From: Callorhinus ursinus
Taxonomy: Eukaryota; Chordata; Mammalia; Carnivora; Otariidae
Reading direction: 5' to 3'
DNA length: 64,000 nt
Assembly: GCF_003265705.1 (NCBI RefSeq)
Contig: NW_020312867.1
Span: 8,247,470-8,311,469, forward strand
Positions 43,801-53,884 of the stretch are shown piece by piece. Each line of letters begins with the position of its first letter. Position 1 is the stretch's first letter. The notes beneath the pieces are model-generated. The model saw only the letters and a list, made by a program, of their open reading frames with translations. It was not told the DNA's origin and did not search any database. The translations under genes and the position numbers were made by a program.

Positions 43801-44410
43801 GCTGTGTGTTCATTGAGAGCAGAGCGGAGGGAGCGGCTTTACGATGGGTAGTAAAGGCAGGCAGGCCATGCTGAAGAGAAAACAGTACCAGTGGGCACCG
43901 TGACACCAGGGACCCAGTTATGTAATACAGGGCTGTAGGGTATGATGTATTGGTAAAGGTGCGTGCTGGTTGCCATGGCAACCCATGGGCCCGTGATCTG
44001 CTCTGTTTGAGGAAAGCTTACAGAAGCTTTCCTAAGGAAAGAAGTCAGTACAGGCTAGGTAGTGCTGTTATTGCAGCTCCGGAGTCCTAAACCGCAAGGC
44101 AGACTTTTTGTTTTTTACTCAACACATCTAAAAATGGCATGCCTGCGGCTTTGCTCACACCACCGTCCTCACTCCAGGGTCTAGTTGCTGTGGCAGAGGG
44201 AAGACACAGTTCTGGAAAGTCTTGAACCTGCTGTTAAATGCTCCAGCCTGGAAAAGACATGTGTTATGTGTACCCACAACTCATTGACCAGATCTTGTCA
44301 CATGGCTCCAACCCAATCACAAGGGGGCCAAGAAGTACCATCCCACATCGTATCCAGGACAACCAAGAGGGTCTGGTGAGTAGTGTTAGGGACAACTTCA
44401 GTGGGTAGCT
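43800..44410. other. Unassigned stretch, no gene seen
   Basis: Contains agcaggaaa-type L2-like traces and cattgaccagatcttgtcac near 44282, which resembles old LTR repeats. No exon recognised. Confidence 0.35.
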
Positions 44411-44550
44411 GTGGACTAAGCCTTGTGGCAGAGTAGCAGGACGTGCAGATGGCAGACAGAGGGAACAGAATGTGCAAACGCACAGGGGCCTAAAATAATC
44501 TGGAGTGTTCAGGTAGCTAGGGCACTGGCAGGGCTGGAGATAGAGGAGGA
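44410..44550 (-). mobile_element. L2 fragment, antisense
   Basis: gacagagggaacagaatgtg, caaacgcacaggggcctaaa and tggcagggctggagatagag follow the antisense L2 region complementary to cctcagggcctttgca. Confidence 0.5.
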
Positions 44551-44551
44551 A

Positions 44552-44640
44552 ACGTGGTCACAAAACCCTATGTGATGAGTATTGTTATTGTCTCTAGTTT
44601 CGAGATGAGAGAATTGAGGACACAGCAGATGAGTGGTGGG
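44552..44640 (-). mobile_element. MIR SINE fragment
   Basis: ctatgtgatgagtattgtta, then gagatgagagaattgaggac and cacagcagatgagtggtgg follow reverse-complemented MIR. Confidence 0.55.
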
Positions 44641-44664
44641 GTTGGTAGTTAAAACCAGCTGGTC

Positions 44665-44871
44665 CAGTGGTGCCTGAGTGGCTCAGTCAGTTAAGCATCT
44701 GACTGTTGGTTTCAGCTCAGGTCATGATCTCAGTGTTCTGGGATTGAGCCCCCTACCGTGCTTAGCTCAGAGTCTGCTTGTCCCTCTCCCTCTGCTCCTC
44801 CCCCTGCTTTCTCTTGTGCTCTTTCTCTCTCAAATAAAATTTTAAAAAATCTTTAAAAAACTTAAAAAAAA
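44665..44871 (+). mobile_element. Can-SINE, with target-site duplication
   Basis: cagtggtgcctgagtggctc head, gttggtttcagctcaggtca, tail caaataaaattttaaaaaat. agctggtc repeats at 44657-44664 and 44872-44879. First of three SINEs within one kilobase. Confidence 0.95.
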
Positions 44872-45046
44872 AGCTGGTCTGATCTCAAGGTCTGAACGCT
44901 TCATCTCTCCACCATCTTGTCTTTAAGGTAGGCAATGCCAGATTACAAAAGATCTTCAATGCCAAACTAAGGAAACTGGTCTCCACAGGCAAGGTGGTAA
45001 CATTTACACGGTGTAGTGATCATAGTTGTTTAAAAGACATATATGT

Positions 45047-45225
45047 GGGGGGCCTGGGTTGTTCAATCAGTTGAGCGTCCGACTCTCAGGTCATGACCTC
45101 GGGGTTGTGAGATAGAGTCGGGCTCCATGCTGGGCGTGGAGCCTGCTTAAGATTCTCTCTCTCCTTCTACCCCTTGCCCACTCATGTGCACACTGTCTCT
45201 CTCTCTCAAAAAAATAAAATAAAGT
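45047..45225 (+). mobile_element. Can-SINE, internally deleted, exact 10-bp duplication
   Basis: ggggggcctgggttgttcaa head, gcgtccgactctcaggtcat (the usual cttgatttcagct is missing between gactct and caggtc), tail ctctctcaaaaaaataaaat. acatatatgt repeats exactly at 45037-45046 and 45226-45235. Confidence 0.95.
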
Positions 45226-45413
45226 ACATATATGTTATGTTCATTTTAAATACACAGAAATATTCTTCTCTCCTAATAAGAAATGTGCTCCCCTTGATTC
45301 TTCTTAAAATGAGAGGCTCTCTTAAGGTATCTGCTCTTTGCCCTCTTTTAATATAGAGGAGGTTGCAGTGAAGTATTTCTCTACAGTAAGGACACAAGCC
45401 AAGGATTATTATT

Positions 45414-45619
45414 CTTTTAAAGATTTATTTATTTATTTTTGAGAGAGAGAGAGAGAGAGAGAGAAAGAGTGTGAGCAGGGGAAGGGAAAGAATCTCAAGC
45501 AGACTCCCTGCTGAGTGCAGAGCTGATGTGGGGCTGGATCTCACAACCCTGAGATCATGACCTGAGCCAAAATCAAGAGCCAGACACTTAACCGACTGAG
45601 CCACCCAGGCACCCCAGGT
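45414..45619 (-). mobile_element. Can-SINE, antisense, exact duplication
   Basis: ttttaaagatttatttattt, a (GA)n stretch, tctcaagcagactccctgct and head gactgagccacccaggcacc. caaggattattatt occurs at 45620-45633; at 45400-45413 the same word is preceded by c, so the 14-base flanks are identical. Confidence 0.95.
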
Positions 45620-45898
45620 CAAGGATTATTATTAATCATCACTAAAGCCCAGTTTCCCTGTCATAGATCAATAAAGGGTGGTGAGAAATGTGGTAAACTA
45701 GAAAGAATCCTGCCCCATGCAAAGAGGGAAGTTATTATTCACCACCATCCTGTTGTTACACATGTGGGGGACAATTTAGATATTTTAGATATTTTGTGAA
45801 ATCTCCAAACTTAAAAATATTGACATAAAGCATGGTGCAAGCCTAAGAAAATACATTTATAGATCAGTATGCTCATGAGTGCATGAGTTTGCATCTTC

Positions 45899-46682
45899 CA
45901 CATGGTAGCCAGCCTCCAAGATGGCCCCAGGGATCCCACCTCCTGGTATTTATTCTCTTGTGTCATCTTTTCCTACACTGAATCGGGGCTAGTCTGTTTG
46001 ATCCATAGAATATGGCAGAGGTCACAGTTTGTGGCTTCTGAATCTAGCCCATAAAGGCATTGAGATTCTACCTTGTTCTCTCGATCTTGTTCTCCTCTTT
46101 GGGGATAGCAGCTATCATGCGTGAAAACACTCAAGCTATCCTGGGTTGTCCATGTAAAGCAGAACTGAGTCCTCCAGCATATAACCAGAACCAACTGGCC
46201 AGCCACACAAGTGAACCTTCTTGGATGAGAATCCTTCAGCCCCAGTCAAGGCTTCGGATGAGTGCAGCCCCAGCCAATACCTAACTGGAACCTCCAGAAA
46301 GACCCGGAGCCAAAACCATGGGCCAGAATCATGTGGCCAAGCTGCTCCCAGATTCCTGACCCATAGAAACCACGAGAGATAATAAAAGATTACTGTAGTG
46401 TTAATCCAGGGGTTGACAAACTTTTTCTGTAAAAAGCCAAAGAGTAAATATTTTAGTCTGTGTGACCGATATACATCGTCTCTATGTAAACTATTCAACT
46501 CTGCAGAAGCAGCCATAGAGCATATGTAAGTGAATGAGTGTGGCTGTGTTCTGATAAAACTTTATTTACCAAAACAAGCAATGGGCCAAATTTGGCCTGA
46601 GGACTAAGGACTGAGGTTTGCATACCTCTGTCTTAAGCCAATTTGTTTTGTGATTTGTTGTGCCATAATATGTAATTAACCA
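45899..46682 (+). mobile_element. MLT1-like solo LTR interrupted by a MER58-like element
   Basis: ggtagccagcctccaagatg, tctgtttgatccatagaata, tggcagaggtcacagtttgt, ggatgagtgcagccccag and agagataataaaagattact lead up to the insertion at 46407. The LTR tail resumes at 46631 with tcttaagccaatttgttttg and ends near gtaattaacc. Confidence 0.7.
46407..46630. mobile_element. MER58-like hAT MITE, full length
   Basis: Starts CAGGGGTTGACAAACTTTTT and ends tttgcatacctctg, with agtaaatattttagtctgtg, gcagccatagagcatatg and gataaaactttatttaccaa inside. Its 224 bases fit the length I recall for the family. The 8-bp flanks tgttaatc and tcttaagc agree at 6 of 8. Confidence 0.85.
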
Positions 46683-47828
46683 GTTCCCTGAATTTGTGAA
46701 TTACCTGAATACCTCACATTTTAGGTAAAGCACACTGTTGGTGATTTGGAGGCTGGATTAAAAAGAAGCTCCTGGCAGGGGAGAAATGGTCCCAGGAAGA
46801 GATGATGATCTCAGGCTTAGGTAAGAAGATGTATGGACCCACGTGATAACATAGATGTCTTTTGTTCTTCCTGCCAATCAACATCGCAAGAAGATGTTAA
46901 AGCCATAATGCAGACCATTCCCTTTAATTCTCCCTGTACTGTCTAGTACTGACCTTGAACTAGCTCAAAAATGAGCAGATGGGTCCTCCCCAGTGCTGTG
47001 AGGAGCATGCAGAACCAGCACAGGGCAAGCTCCTAAGCTGGTAACAAGGATGCCAATGCCAATGGTGCCATGAGCCCCAAATAAAGAAGCTTTCTGTGAA
47101 GATAAAGGAACACTATCAGTCACCCAGTCTCTCTGCCCCTTCCATGTGCCCTCAGCAGACTGTTCCTCACAGCCCCCTGAAGACCCAATTCCTGCCCTGC
47201 TGGGTTGTAAGGTTGCAGCTGGGCCAGGCACCGCCTGGGAGAGACCTGACCTGAGTGGAATAGGGCAGCAGGGGAGCGAGATGCTCGGGAGCTGGTGCAG
47301 GCTGGGGGTCAGGGAGGGGTAGAATCAAGGACAGAGAAATAAAGAAGAGAGGAGAAAGAGAAGGAAAGGGGAGGGAAGAGAGAATCAAATCTAGGAAAAG
47401 CTAGATACAAAGGTCAAACAATGTCATCAGACTCTGGCCTCTCTCTTGGTCCATCCGTGTGGATCCCCTTCTCCAGCAACCTAGGTAGTTTTGGGTTCCA
47501 GAGCCACACAAAGGAGAGACAGTCTCCAGCAATCCCAGCTGCAGTTTCGGGACTCACTCCAATTGGCTCTCAGGTCACATGCCCACATGCCCAAACCAAT
47601 CACTGGGGCCCTAAGTCAGTTTGGCGTAGGTCCAGAGCCCCACGCCCAACCCTCCTGGAGTGAAGAAAATCAGGGCGTTTGCCAGGAGAAAGGGGAATGA
47701 CTGCTGGGAGGATAAATGCTCCCTTAGAGTTTGCTGAACAGTCAAAACTTTCTGATCCCTTCCTTGTGCAAAAGGGGAGATCAGGCTGAGAGGGGAAAGA
47801 TGCGCCTGTACTTGCAGTTTGTCAGGGG
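46683..47828. other. Unassigned stretch, no gene seen
   Basis: Purine-rich around 47330-47400 (gaggagaaagagaaggaaag). 47555-47600 has a caatcactggggcc motif of old-repeat type. Small frames only. Confidence 0.4.
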
Positions 47829-48211
47829 TGTTATGGGCTGAATGTTCGTGTCCCCCGCCTCAAATCCATATGTGAAGCCCTACCCCCTAATGTGATGGTA
47901 TTAGGAATGGGGCTTTTGTGGGGGAGGTGGTAATTAGGTTCAGATGAAGTCATGAGGGGGAAGCCCCCATGATGGGATTAGTGTTCTGGCCGGAAGAGGA
48001 GAAGAACAGAGTCCTGTCTCTGCCATGTGAGGACGCAGAAAGAAGGCAGCCATCTGCAAACCAAGAAGCGAGTCCTCCCCAGACACTGATCTGCCAGCAC
48101 CTTGACCTGGGACTTGCCAGCATCCAGAACTGTGAGAAATAAATGTTTGCTATTACAGCCCCCTGGACTAGGGTATTTGTTTGGTGATAGCAGCCCAAGC
48201 AGACTGAGACA
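47829..48211 (+). mobile_element. MaLR (MST/MLT1-type) solo LTR
   Basis: TGttatgggctgaatgttcg start, tgtgatggtattaggaatgg, gtcatgagggggaagccccc, gccatgtgaggacgcagaaa, ccagaactgtgagaaataaa, and end cagcccaagcagactgagaCA. About 383 bases, with the TG...CA ends of a retroviral LTR. No matching 5-bp flanks seen. Confidence 0.85.
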
Positions 48212-49085
48212 GTGACAAAGTCTGGGCATGGTTCTTGGCCTTACCCTCTGGCAACTGCCTCCTGAGGGGCAAGGCCAGAGAAGCCAGACCCCAAGGGAGT
48301 TGATGGGGTTCTGAGGCCACCAGGGAAGATTTCCAGAGTGGGTGGGGGGATTGTGGAGGTCTTTGAGCAAGGGCTCAAAGTGTGGGCAGAGTCTCTCGGA
48401 GGAGCAGGGAGGAGGACATGGAACAGTGCTCCCTTTGAGGACCCAACAGTCGGGTGGGGGAGTAAGACAGGTGGATGGTGGTTGCCACGGAATGTGATCA
48501 GGACATTGTAGGAGAAAGCACCGTAGGGGAGGGTGGGGGTCCAAGCACAGCCTCTTGGCCAGAGTGGGGAGGTGGTGGAGGCTTCCTGGTGGCAGTGATG
48601 TTTGAGATGAATTTTGCAAGTTGAGCTAAGAAAAGAGAGAAGGCCTTTTGTGGTGATGAAATCATGGACAAAAACACAGAAGCACAATAGCTTGGGATAC
48701 AGTCGTAGAACAGAAATAACTGGATGTGCCAAAGAGATGTAGGTGATGAGGCTGGGATGTCAGCAGGCTCAGATGTCGACCAGAGCCCCGACATTATTCC
48801 TTCACTCTGGGGGCACGGGGACAGAGGAGGGCAGGGGAGGATTGTAAGATGGGCGGTGACCATTCATAAATATGCAAGTGGCCTTGATCTTGGGAGGGCT
48901 GGGGGGTGGCACAAGTGTATAAATGAGGACTTCTGGTGAGAGGGGGCAGGGGCCACTCGATTCAAACCATCTTGGCCCAAAGCGCTGTTTGGGAAGAATC
49001 TTGCAGCTACTCACACTATCAGTCCAAACTGTGTGAAACATCTGTGGGGAGGGGACCGTTGTAACTTGGCTTTTTCTTTCTGCAA
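48212..49085. other. Unassigned stretch with L2-like traces
   Basis: 48565-48640 (ggaggcttcctggtggcagt, gatgtttgagatgaatttt) resembles antisense L2. Three overlapping minus-strand open frames (213, 163 and 121 codons, 47978-48863) arise because TAA, TAG and TGA are rare on that strand here. One begins inside the LTR. None has a domain I recognise. Confidence 0.35.
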
Positions 49086-49089
49086 GACA

Positions 49090-49265
49090 GTTGGGCAATA
49101 TGAACTAAAGCCTAAAACCTAGAAATTCCACTTCTGGGAATTTTCCCTAAGAAAATCAGTAAAGATGAGGGCAAAGATTTAGCTTCGAGGATGTTCATTG
49201 CAACACTGTTTATAGGGAAATAACTGGAAATGATCCAAATGTCCAACACCAAGAGCTGCCCTATC
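49090..49265 (+). mobile_element. L1 ORF2 end / 3' fragment, sense
   Basis: ctagaaattccacttctggg, aattttccctaagaaaatca, gaggatgttcattgcaacac, tgtttatagggaaataactg and atccaaatgtccaacaccaa are the highly characteristic C-terminal coding end of L1 ORF2. Confidence 0.8.
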
Positions 49266-50355
49266 GAGTGACTGGAAGTCTGACGATGGGCTGTGCTTTG
49301 GTCATTTGCTCTGCTGCTGTGGTCAGAATTGACAATTTCCAGATGCCTGTCCCTGGGCCAAGGCGGCTCTGTGAAAAGTGGCTGCTGGTGGATGGCAAAA
49401 TCAGAAACACGGAGACAACAGCAAGATGTCCATCAAACTTTGTTTTTTCGGTAACATTGTCTCCTCTCTACCTCTTTGGCTTGAGGATGATAATGAACGT
49501 TCACTTTTTTCTTTTTTCTAAACTTCACCGAAAGTCTAATTAACAGGGACATAAACAAATGGGGGCTTATTTTTTTCACACTAAAAGAAGTCTGGAGATG
49601 GAGGCCACTGGGCAAGTGTCAGTGCTCTCACAGTGCGAAGCAGGGAGGAGTCTCTGTGATTCTCTCGCCCTTCGCTTCACGGTCCCAAGAAGGCTGCCTC
49701 TGGTCTTGGTAGGAAGCGTAGGGATGAGATACTACCAATGACATTTTCCCTTTTACAGGAAAGCAAAAGCTTACCTAAACATTTCCTGAGGACCACTTCT
49801 GTCTTATTGGCTAAACTCGGTCATGGGACTGCCCTTAGCTGCAAGGGAAATACGAAATCTGCCAAAAGGAAATGGGGTTACCATGTTGATGAATTGCCTG
49901 GGACTGAATACATGACCCCTTCAAACAAAACCAAGAAGGAAGGGGTGGGGGGCAGGCTAGAAGTAAATAGAGTGCAGCTCAGCCATGCCTGCCACATTTG
50001 ATGGGAAGAGAGCTGGCAGCCCTAGATCAGTGCCGCCTCGTTTTCGGAAGGTGGAATTTACTGGTCCTCGAAATGCTGAACACTGGGAACCTTTGGAACA
50101 AAGGACTGGTTTTCAAACCAGATTCCTTTGTGGCCCGGAGTTACTTAGGGGCTGCTGTTAGGGCAAGAACATGGCAAGAAGGGGTGAAAGTAGCTCTACG
50201 TCTTCCTTCAACCCAAGAGCTGCCATTTTATCTGAGCATAACACAAGCATCCATGTAAAGTTCCACTTGATGTACATGTGTCTACATGTGTTTATCTGCA
50301 CATATGTATGTATATGTAAAAATGTGTGTTTATCTTTATGCATGTATATATAAGT
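49265..50355. other. Unassigned stretch, no gene seen
   Basis: 49740-50000 contains tcttattggctaaactcggt, of the type seen in an old repeat family. Otherwise no family and no exon. 50270-50355 is rich in tatgtatatgta words. Confidence 0.35.
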
Positions 50356-50360
50356 ATTTA

Positions 50361-50403
50361 GATAGATGGATGGATAGGTTGATTGATTGATTGATTGATA
50401 GAT
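50361..50403. repeat. (GATG)/(GATT)n microsatellite
   Basis: gatagatggatggatagg followed by four or five gatt units. Confidence 0.9.
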
Positions 50404-50504
50404 CTAAAAAGACACATAGCAATGGTATGATCTTAAGAGGGCTGGAGGTGGCAGACCGGTGACCACTAGAGCCCAGTCAGTGTTTAAAATCTCTTTGACT
50501 TTAT

Positions 50505-50683
50505 GGGGCGCCTGCGTGGCTTAAGCGTCTGCCTTCGGCTTGGGTCGTGGTCCCAGGGTCCTGGGATCGAGCCCCACATCGGGCTCCCTGCTCGGGCGGG
50601 AAGCCTACTTCTCCCTCTCCCATTCCCCCTGCTTATGTTCCCTCTCTCGCTGTCTCTCTTTCTCTGTCAAAAAAAAATAAAAT
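50505..50683 (+). mobile_element. Young Can-SINE with deleted A box, exact 17-bp duplication
   Basis: Head ggggcgcctgcgtggcttaa lacks the usual cagtcggt between tggct and taagcg, which removes most of the Pol III A box. The B-box-like gggatcgagcccc is kept. aaaatctctttgacttt repeats exactly at 50486-50502 and 50684-50700. Tail aaaaaaaaataaaataaaat. Confidence 0.97.
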
Positions 50684-50944
50684 AAAATCTCTTTGACTTT
50701 TGAATGTCTTTACACTGGCTGCAAACTCTGTATTACTCTACAGATTCAAACATTTCCTGACATTTTTAAATATCATAATTCCCATATTTATATTAATCTT
50801 CATATAAATTAATTCACCCAACTCACACATTTATATTAATTTTAATGTCACTCGAGTCACACATTTTTATTAATTTTAGTGCCATCCAATTCACATTTAT
50901 ATTAACTGTCCAGGCGCCTGTGCATTCCATCCGGGACCCCCCTC

Positions 50945-51105
50945 CAACACACCGGGGCGTTAACAGTGGCTCTCTCTGGGTCATGGGGTCATTTTTAATT
51001 TTTCCTTTTTCCTGGTCTGGCCTGTCTAATTTTGCTAAAATAAACAGACATGGCTTTTGTAATAAGGGGGAAAGACGCCATTTTAATTAAAAAATAATAA
51101 CAATG
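50945..51105 (+). mobile_element. Old L1 3' end fragment
   Basis: gttaacagtggctctctctg, ggtcatggggtcatttttaa and gacatggcttttgtaataag followed by an A-rich end resemble the 3' UTR of L1M elements. Confidence 0.5.
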
Positions 51106-51557
51106 TGGCCTGTGATCCTGAGGGCTGTTTGGGCCGCGCTCCACAGGCTCCCACTGAGCCTGGCTCTTCTGGGCTGTGCCTGCCTCCGCTCAACCTCAAC
51201 AGTGTCGCCAAGAGAGAGACTGGGGTCCCGGCCTCGCCCTGTCAGTGAGGTTTTCCGCAGGGGTGTGAGCAGGAGTGGGGGGCTGGACAACCTCCGAAGA
51301 ATGGGCCCCTCCTGGAAGACCTTAGAAAGCCAGTCGGGGTCTGAGGCCCTTTCAAACGCTGAACTCCAGTGCGGGGACACAGTTCCTGCAAATGCCAACG
51401 GCTTCGTGATGGCTGAGCCTGTTGATAGATATACTGCTTCCCACTAATGTGGCATTATCACCACACAGTTCCACCCTCAGCTCCTGCAAACCACCAGGAC
51501 CCCATCTGGTTTGAATCTCTTCTCATTACAACCTAAAAAAAAAAAAAAAAAAAAAAA
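51103..51557 (+). other. GC-richer block ending in a poly(A) run; possible retrocopy
   Basis: A 114-codon open frame (51103-51447) with a hydrophobic start (MWPVILRAVWAALHRLPLSL) is followed by 87 bases and a run of 23 A (51535-51557). aattaaa occurs just left of the block (51081) and just right of the poly(A) (51557). There is no AATAAA signal before the A run and no recognised protein family. An overlapping minus-strand frame (51087-51398) weakens the coding case. It may equally be unique sequence next to an A microsatellite. Confidence 0.2.
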
Positions 51558-51654
51558 TTAAAGCTGAAATCTAAGCCACCACTTTGACACTCTACTCTGT
51601 ATCTCATCCTCCTTTCTTCCTTGGCTTTTCTTGGTCCTCCTCTCTTGCTCTTTT

Positions 51655-51735
51655 TCTCAACCAGGCACATGAATTTAGAAACTGCCCAACCCATTTTACA
51701 GATGAGGACACTGAGGCCCAGGGTGGAGCAGTGAC
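51655..51735 (-). mobile_element. MIR SINE core fragment
   Basis: cccattttacagatgaggac then actgaggcccagggtgg is the antisense MIR core. Confidence 0.65.
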
Positions 51736-52130
51736 TCTATCACACAACTTCTTACCGACCTGGCAAGCAGCTGGAGGCCCCCAGTTTCCTTACCTGCAAG
51801 GCAGGATGGTGCTGACACACACACCCCCCACCGCCTTCCCCCTTCACCTGCGAGGGGAGCCCCTACCCTGTTAGAAGATACTATTGTTACTGTCTTTCCA
51901 GTCCTTCCTCCCAAATAAATTGTGGATGATGCTACAATTAGAAATCAGGGGAAGCAAGTTCTAGGAAGAGCTAATTCGGCCAACCACCCACTAGAAGCCC
52001 TGGAAGGAGAGAGGCAGCAGCCTTGAGATGAGCCCTTCCTGCTCCCCCATTCTGTGAACTGCTGGTCTGGGTGTGTTGTCCTTTTTGAAACTGGTTCATC
52101 TTTTTCTTCACGAATGGAGGCACTCTTTAT
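51736..52130. other. Unassigned stretch
   Basis: Includes acacacacaccccccaccgc near 51817. No gene or clear repeat seen. Confidence 0.35.
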
Positions 52131-53080
52131 ACGTTCCAGTGAGCAAGTCTTTTGTTGGTTGTTCATAAAGCAAATATAGCTTCTCTTGCTCTGTGGCTTA
52201 CCTTCTCACTTTCTTAGTAGTATCTTTGGATGAAAGACATTCCTAATTTTAATAAAGCCCAATTTATCACTATTTTTCATCATGGTTAGTATTTTTCTGA
52301 AGTGTTTGAGGAAACCTAGCCTAACCCAAGCTTATGAGGATATTTACCTATTGTTTTATTTATCATTTTAATTTTCACATTTGATTTCATAAACCACTTG
52401 GAATTTTTTGTATGATGTTAAGAATCAATATTTCATTTTCTTCCCCAGCTCCATATTCAGTTGACCTACCGCCATTTATTGAAAAGTACATGTCTTTGGG
52501 GCGCCTGGGTGGCTCAGTCGTTAAGCGTCTGCCTTTGGCTCGGGTCATGATCTCAGGGTCCTGGGATCAAGCCCCACATCGGGCTCCCTGCTCTGCGGGA
52601 GGCCTGCTTCTCCCTCTCCCGCTCCCCCTGCTTGTGTTCCCTCTCTCGCTGTGTCTCTTGCTGTCAAATAAAATCTTTAAAAAAAAGAGAGAGAGAAGAA
52701 AAGCACATGTATTTATAGTATACCCTGTATTCCACTGTCACTTTTGTCCTGAATCAAGTATCACATATGTGTGGATCTGTTTCCAGCCTCCACTCATTTC
52801 CATTGGTCTCTTTCTACTAAAACTATGTTGTTCTGATTTCTGGTCCCATAATACCTTAACATAATACGTCCTGATACCTGCTAGAGTAAATTTTCCTTTC
52901 TTCTTCAAGACTTTATTGGTTACTCATGGCTGTTTGGATTTTCATGTAAATTTTAGTATGAGCTTGACACTTTTCACTAATAATAATAATAATCATAAAG
53001 GAAAGAAAGAAAGATTTCTTGGAATTTTGATTGAGATTGCATTGCATTTGTAGATCATGCTGAACACACATGAACATGAA
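52130..53080 (-). mobile_element. Old L1 ORF2 3' region, antisense, split by a SINE
   Basis: gtggcttaccttctcacttt, ttaataaagcccaatttatc, gaaacctagcctaacccaag, catttattgaaaagtacatg, then after the SINE tgtgtggatctgtttccagc, ttccattggtctctttctac and ttttgattgagattgcattg follow antisense L1 ORF2. All frames are broken. Confidence 0.8.
52498..52697 (+). mobile_element. Can-SINE inside the L1, with 17-bp duplication
   Basis: ggggcgcctgggtggctcag head, gtctgcctttggctcgggtc, gctgtcaaataaaatcttta tail and a (GA)n extension. gaaaagtacatgtcttt (52481-52497) and gaaaagcacatgtattt (52698-52714) agree at 15 of 17 bases. The 150-codon frame over it (52412-52864) is an artefact. Confidence 0.95.
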
Positions 53081-53089
53081 TTCTACCCA

Positions 53090-53455
53090 TTTTAGGAATG
53101 AGAAAATTGAATTTCATTTTAGTAATGAAGAAGTGTGACCCAGGCATTTCTGAAACAAGGATGATCACAAGCCCTAGAGGGGACATACTGTCAGGAATAA
53201 CTCTTGGGGGGGTGACTGGAAACTTGGCAAGAGTAGTCCTACGCTCAGTTTGGGAAGAGAAACAGCATTGGCCAGAGGAAGGAACACTGAGGGCAGAGGA
53301 AGATGGACTTTCCAGGTCCCTGTGCCTCCACAGAGCAGGAAGCAGCGCCTTTGGCTCATCACCTGCCCCCCTGAGGCTCAGTTCTCTAACTTTGTGGAGC
53401 TGATGAACCTAGTCTAACCTTATAGTGTTGGTTTGCAGTTCAAGCGAGATCATGG
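53090..53455. other. Unassigned stretch
   Basis: A 101-codon frame (53098-53403) without recognisable motif. No repeat recognised. No gene claimed. Confidence 0.35.
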
Positions 53456-53690
53456 GGGTGTTCATTCATTCATTCATCCACTCACTCAACAAAGGGTATA
53501 TTGAATTCCAACTGTACGTTAGGAGTGCCAGGTGAATTAGACTAATCATCCGCTCACTTAGAGGGGGGAAAGAGACAAAATAATGAGGTGATAAAAAAAA
53601 ATCATAGTAATGATCAAGGGTTATAATTGCCTTGTGGTGGGTGGGGCAGCAGCTTTAGAAAAAGATTTGAGAATGCTTTATAAAGGGGCG
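53455..53690 (-). mobile_element. L2 tail, antisense
   Basis: gttcattcattcattcatcc, cactcactcaacaaagggta, attgaattccaactgtacgt and gagggggg-type purine tract then aaataatgaggtgataaaa resemble the antisense L2 tail. Confidence 0.45.
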
Positions 53691-53884
53691 GCACACACTT
53701 GAGAATCATTCTTATTCTGCTCCCCTCCCCCATTTTTTCTTCTCTAATAAGTAGAGGTCAAAATAAGACAAATTATAGTTAATTTTTCCCCCAACCCACT
53801 ACGTTTGGTAAAAAAAAAAAAAATTTGTAAGATAAAAACAGCTAATGTTTCATGAGCTTACCCTGTGTCTGGCACTGTTCTAAC

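Noticed and set aside
47978..48619. 213-codon minus-strand frame, the longest in the window
   Set aside because: It runs through part of the MaLR LTR and overlaps two other long frames on the same strand in other phases, a sign of stop-poor composition rather than coding.
52412..52864. 150-codon frame with leucine-rich part
   Set aside because: It is made of antisense L1 plus a Can-SINE. The LPLPLLVFPLSL-type residues are the CT-rich SINE body translated.
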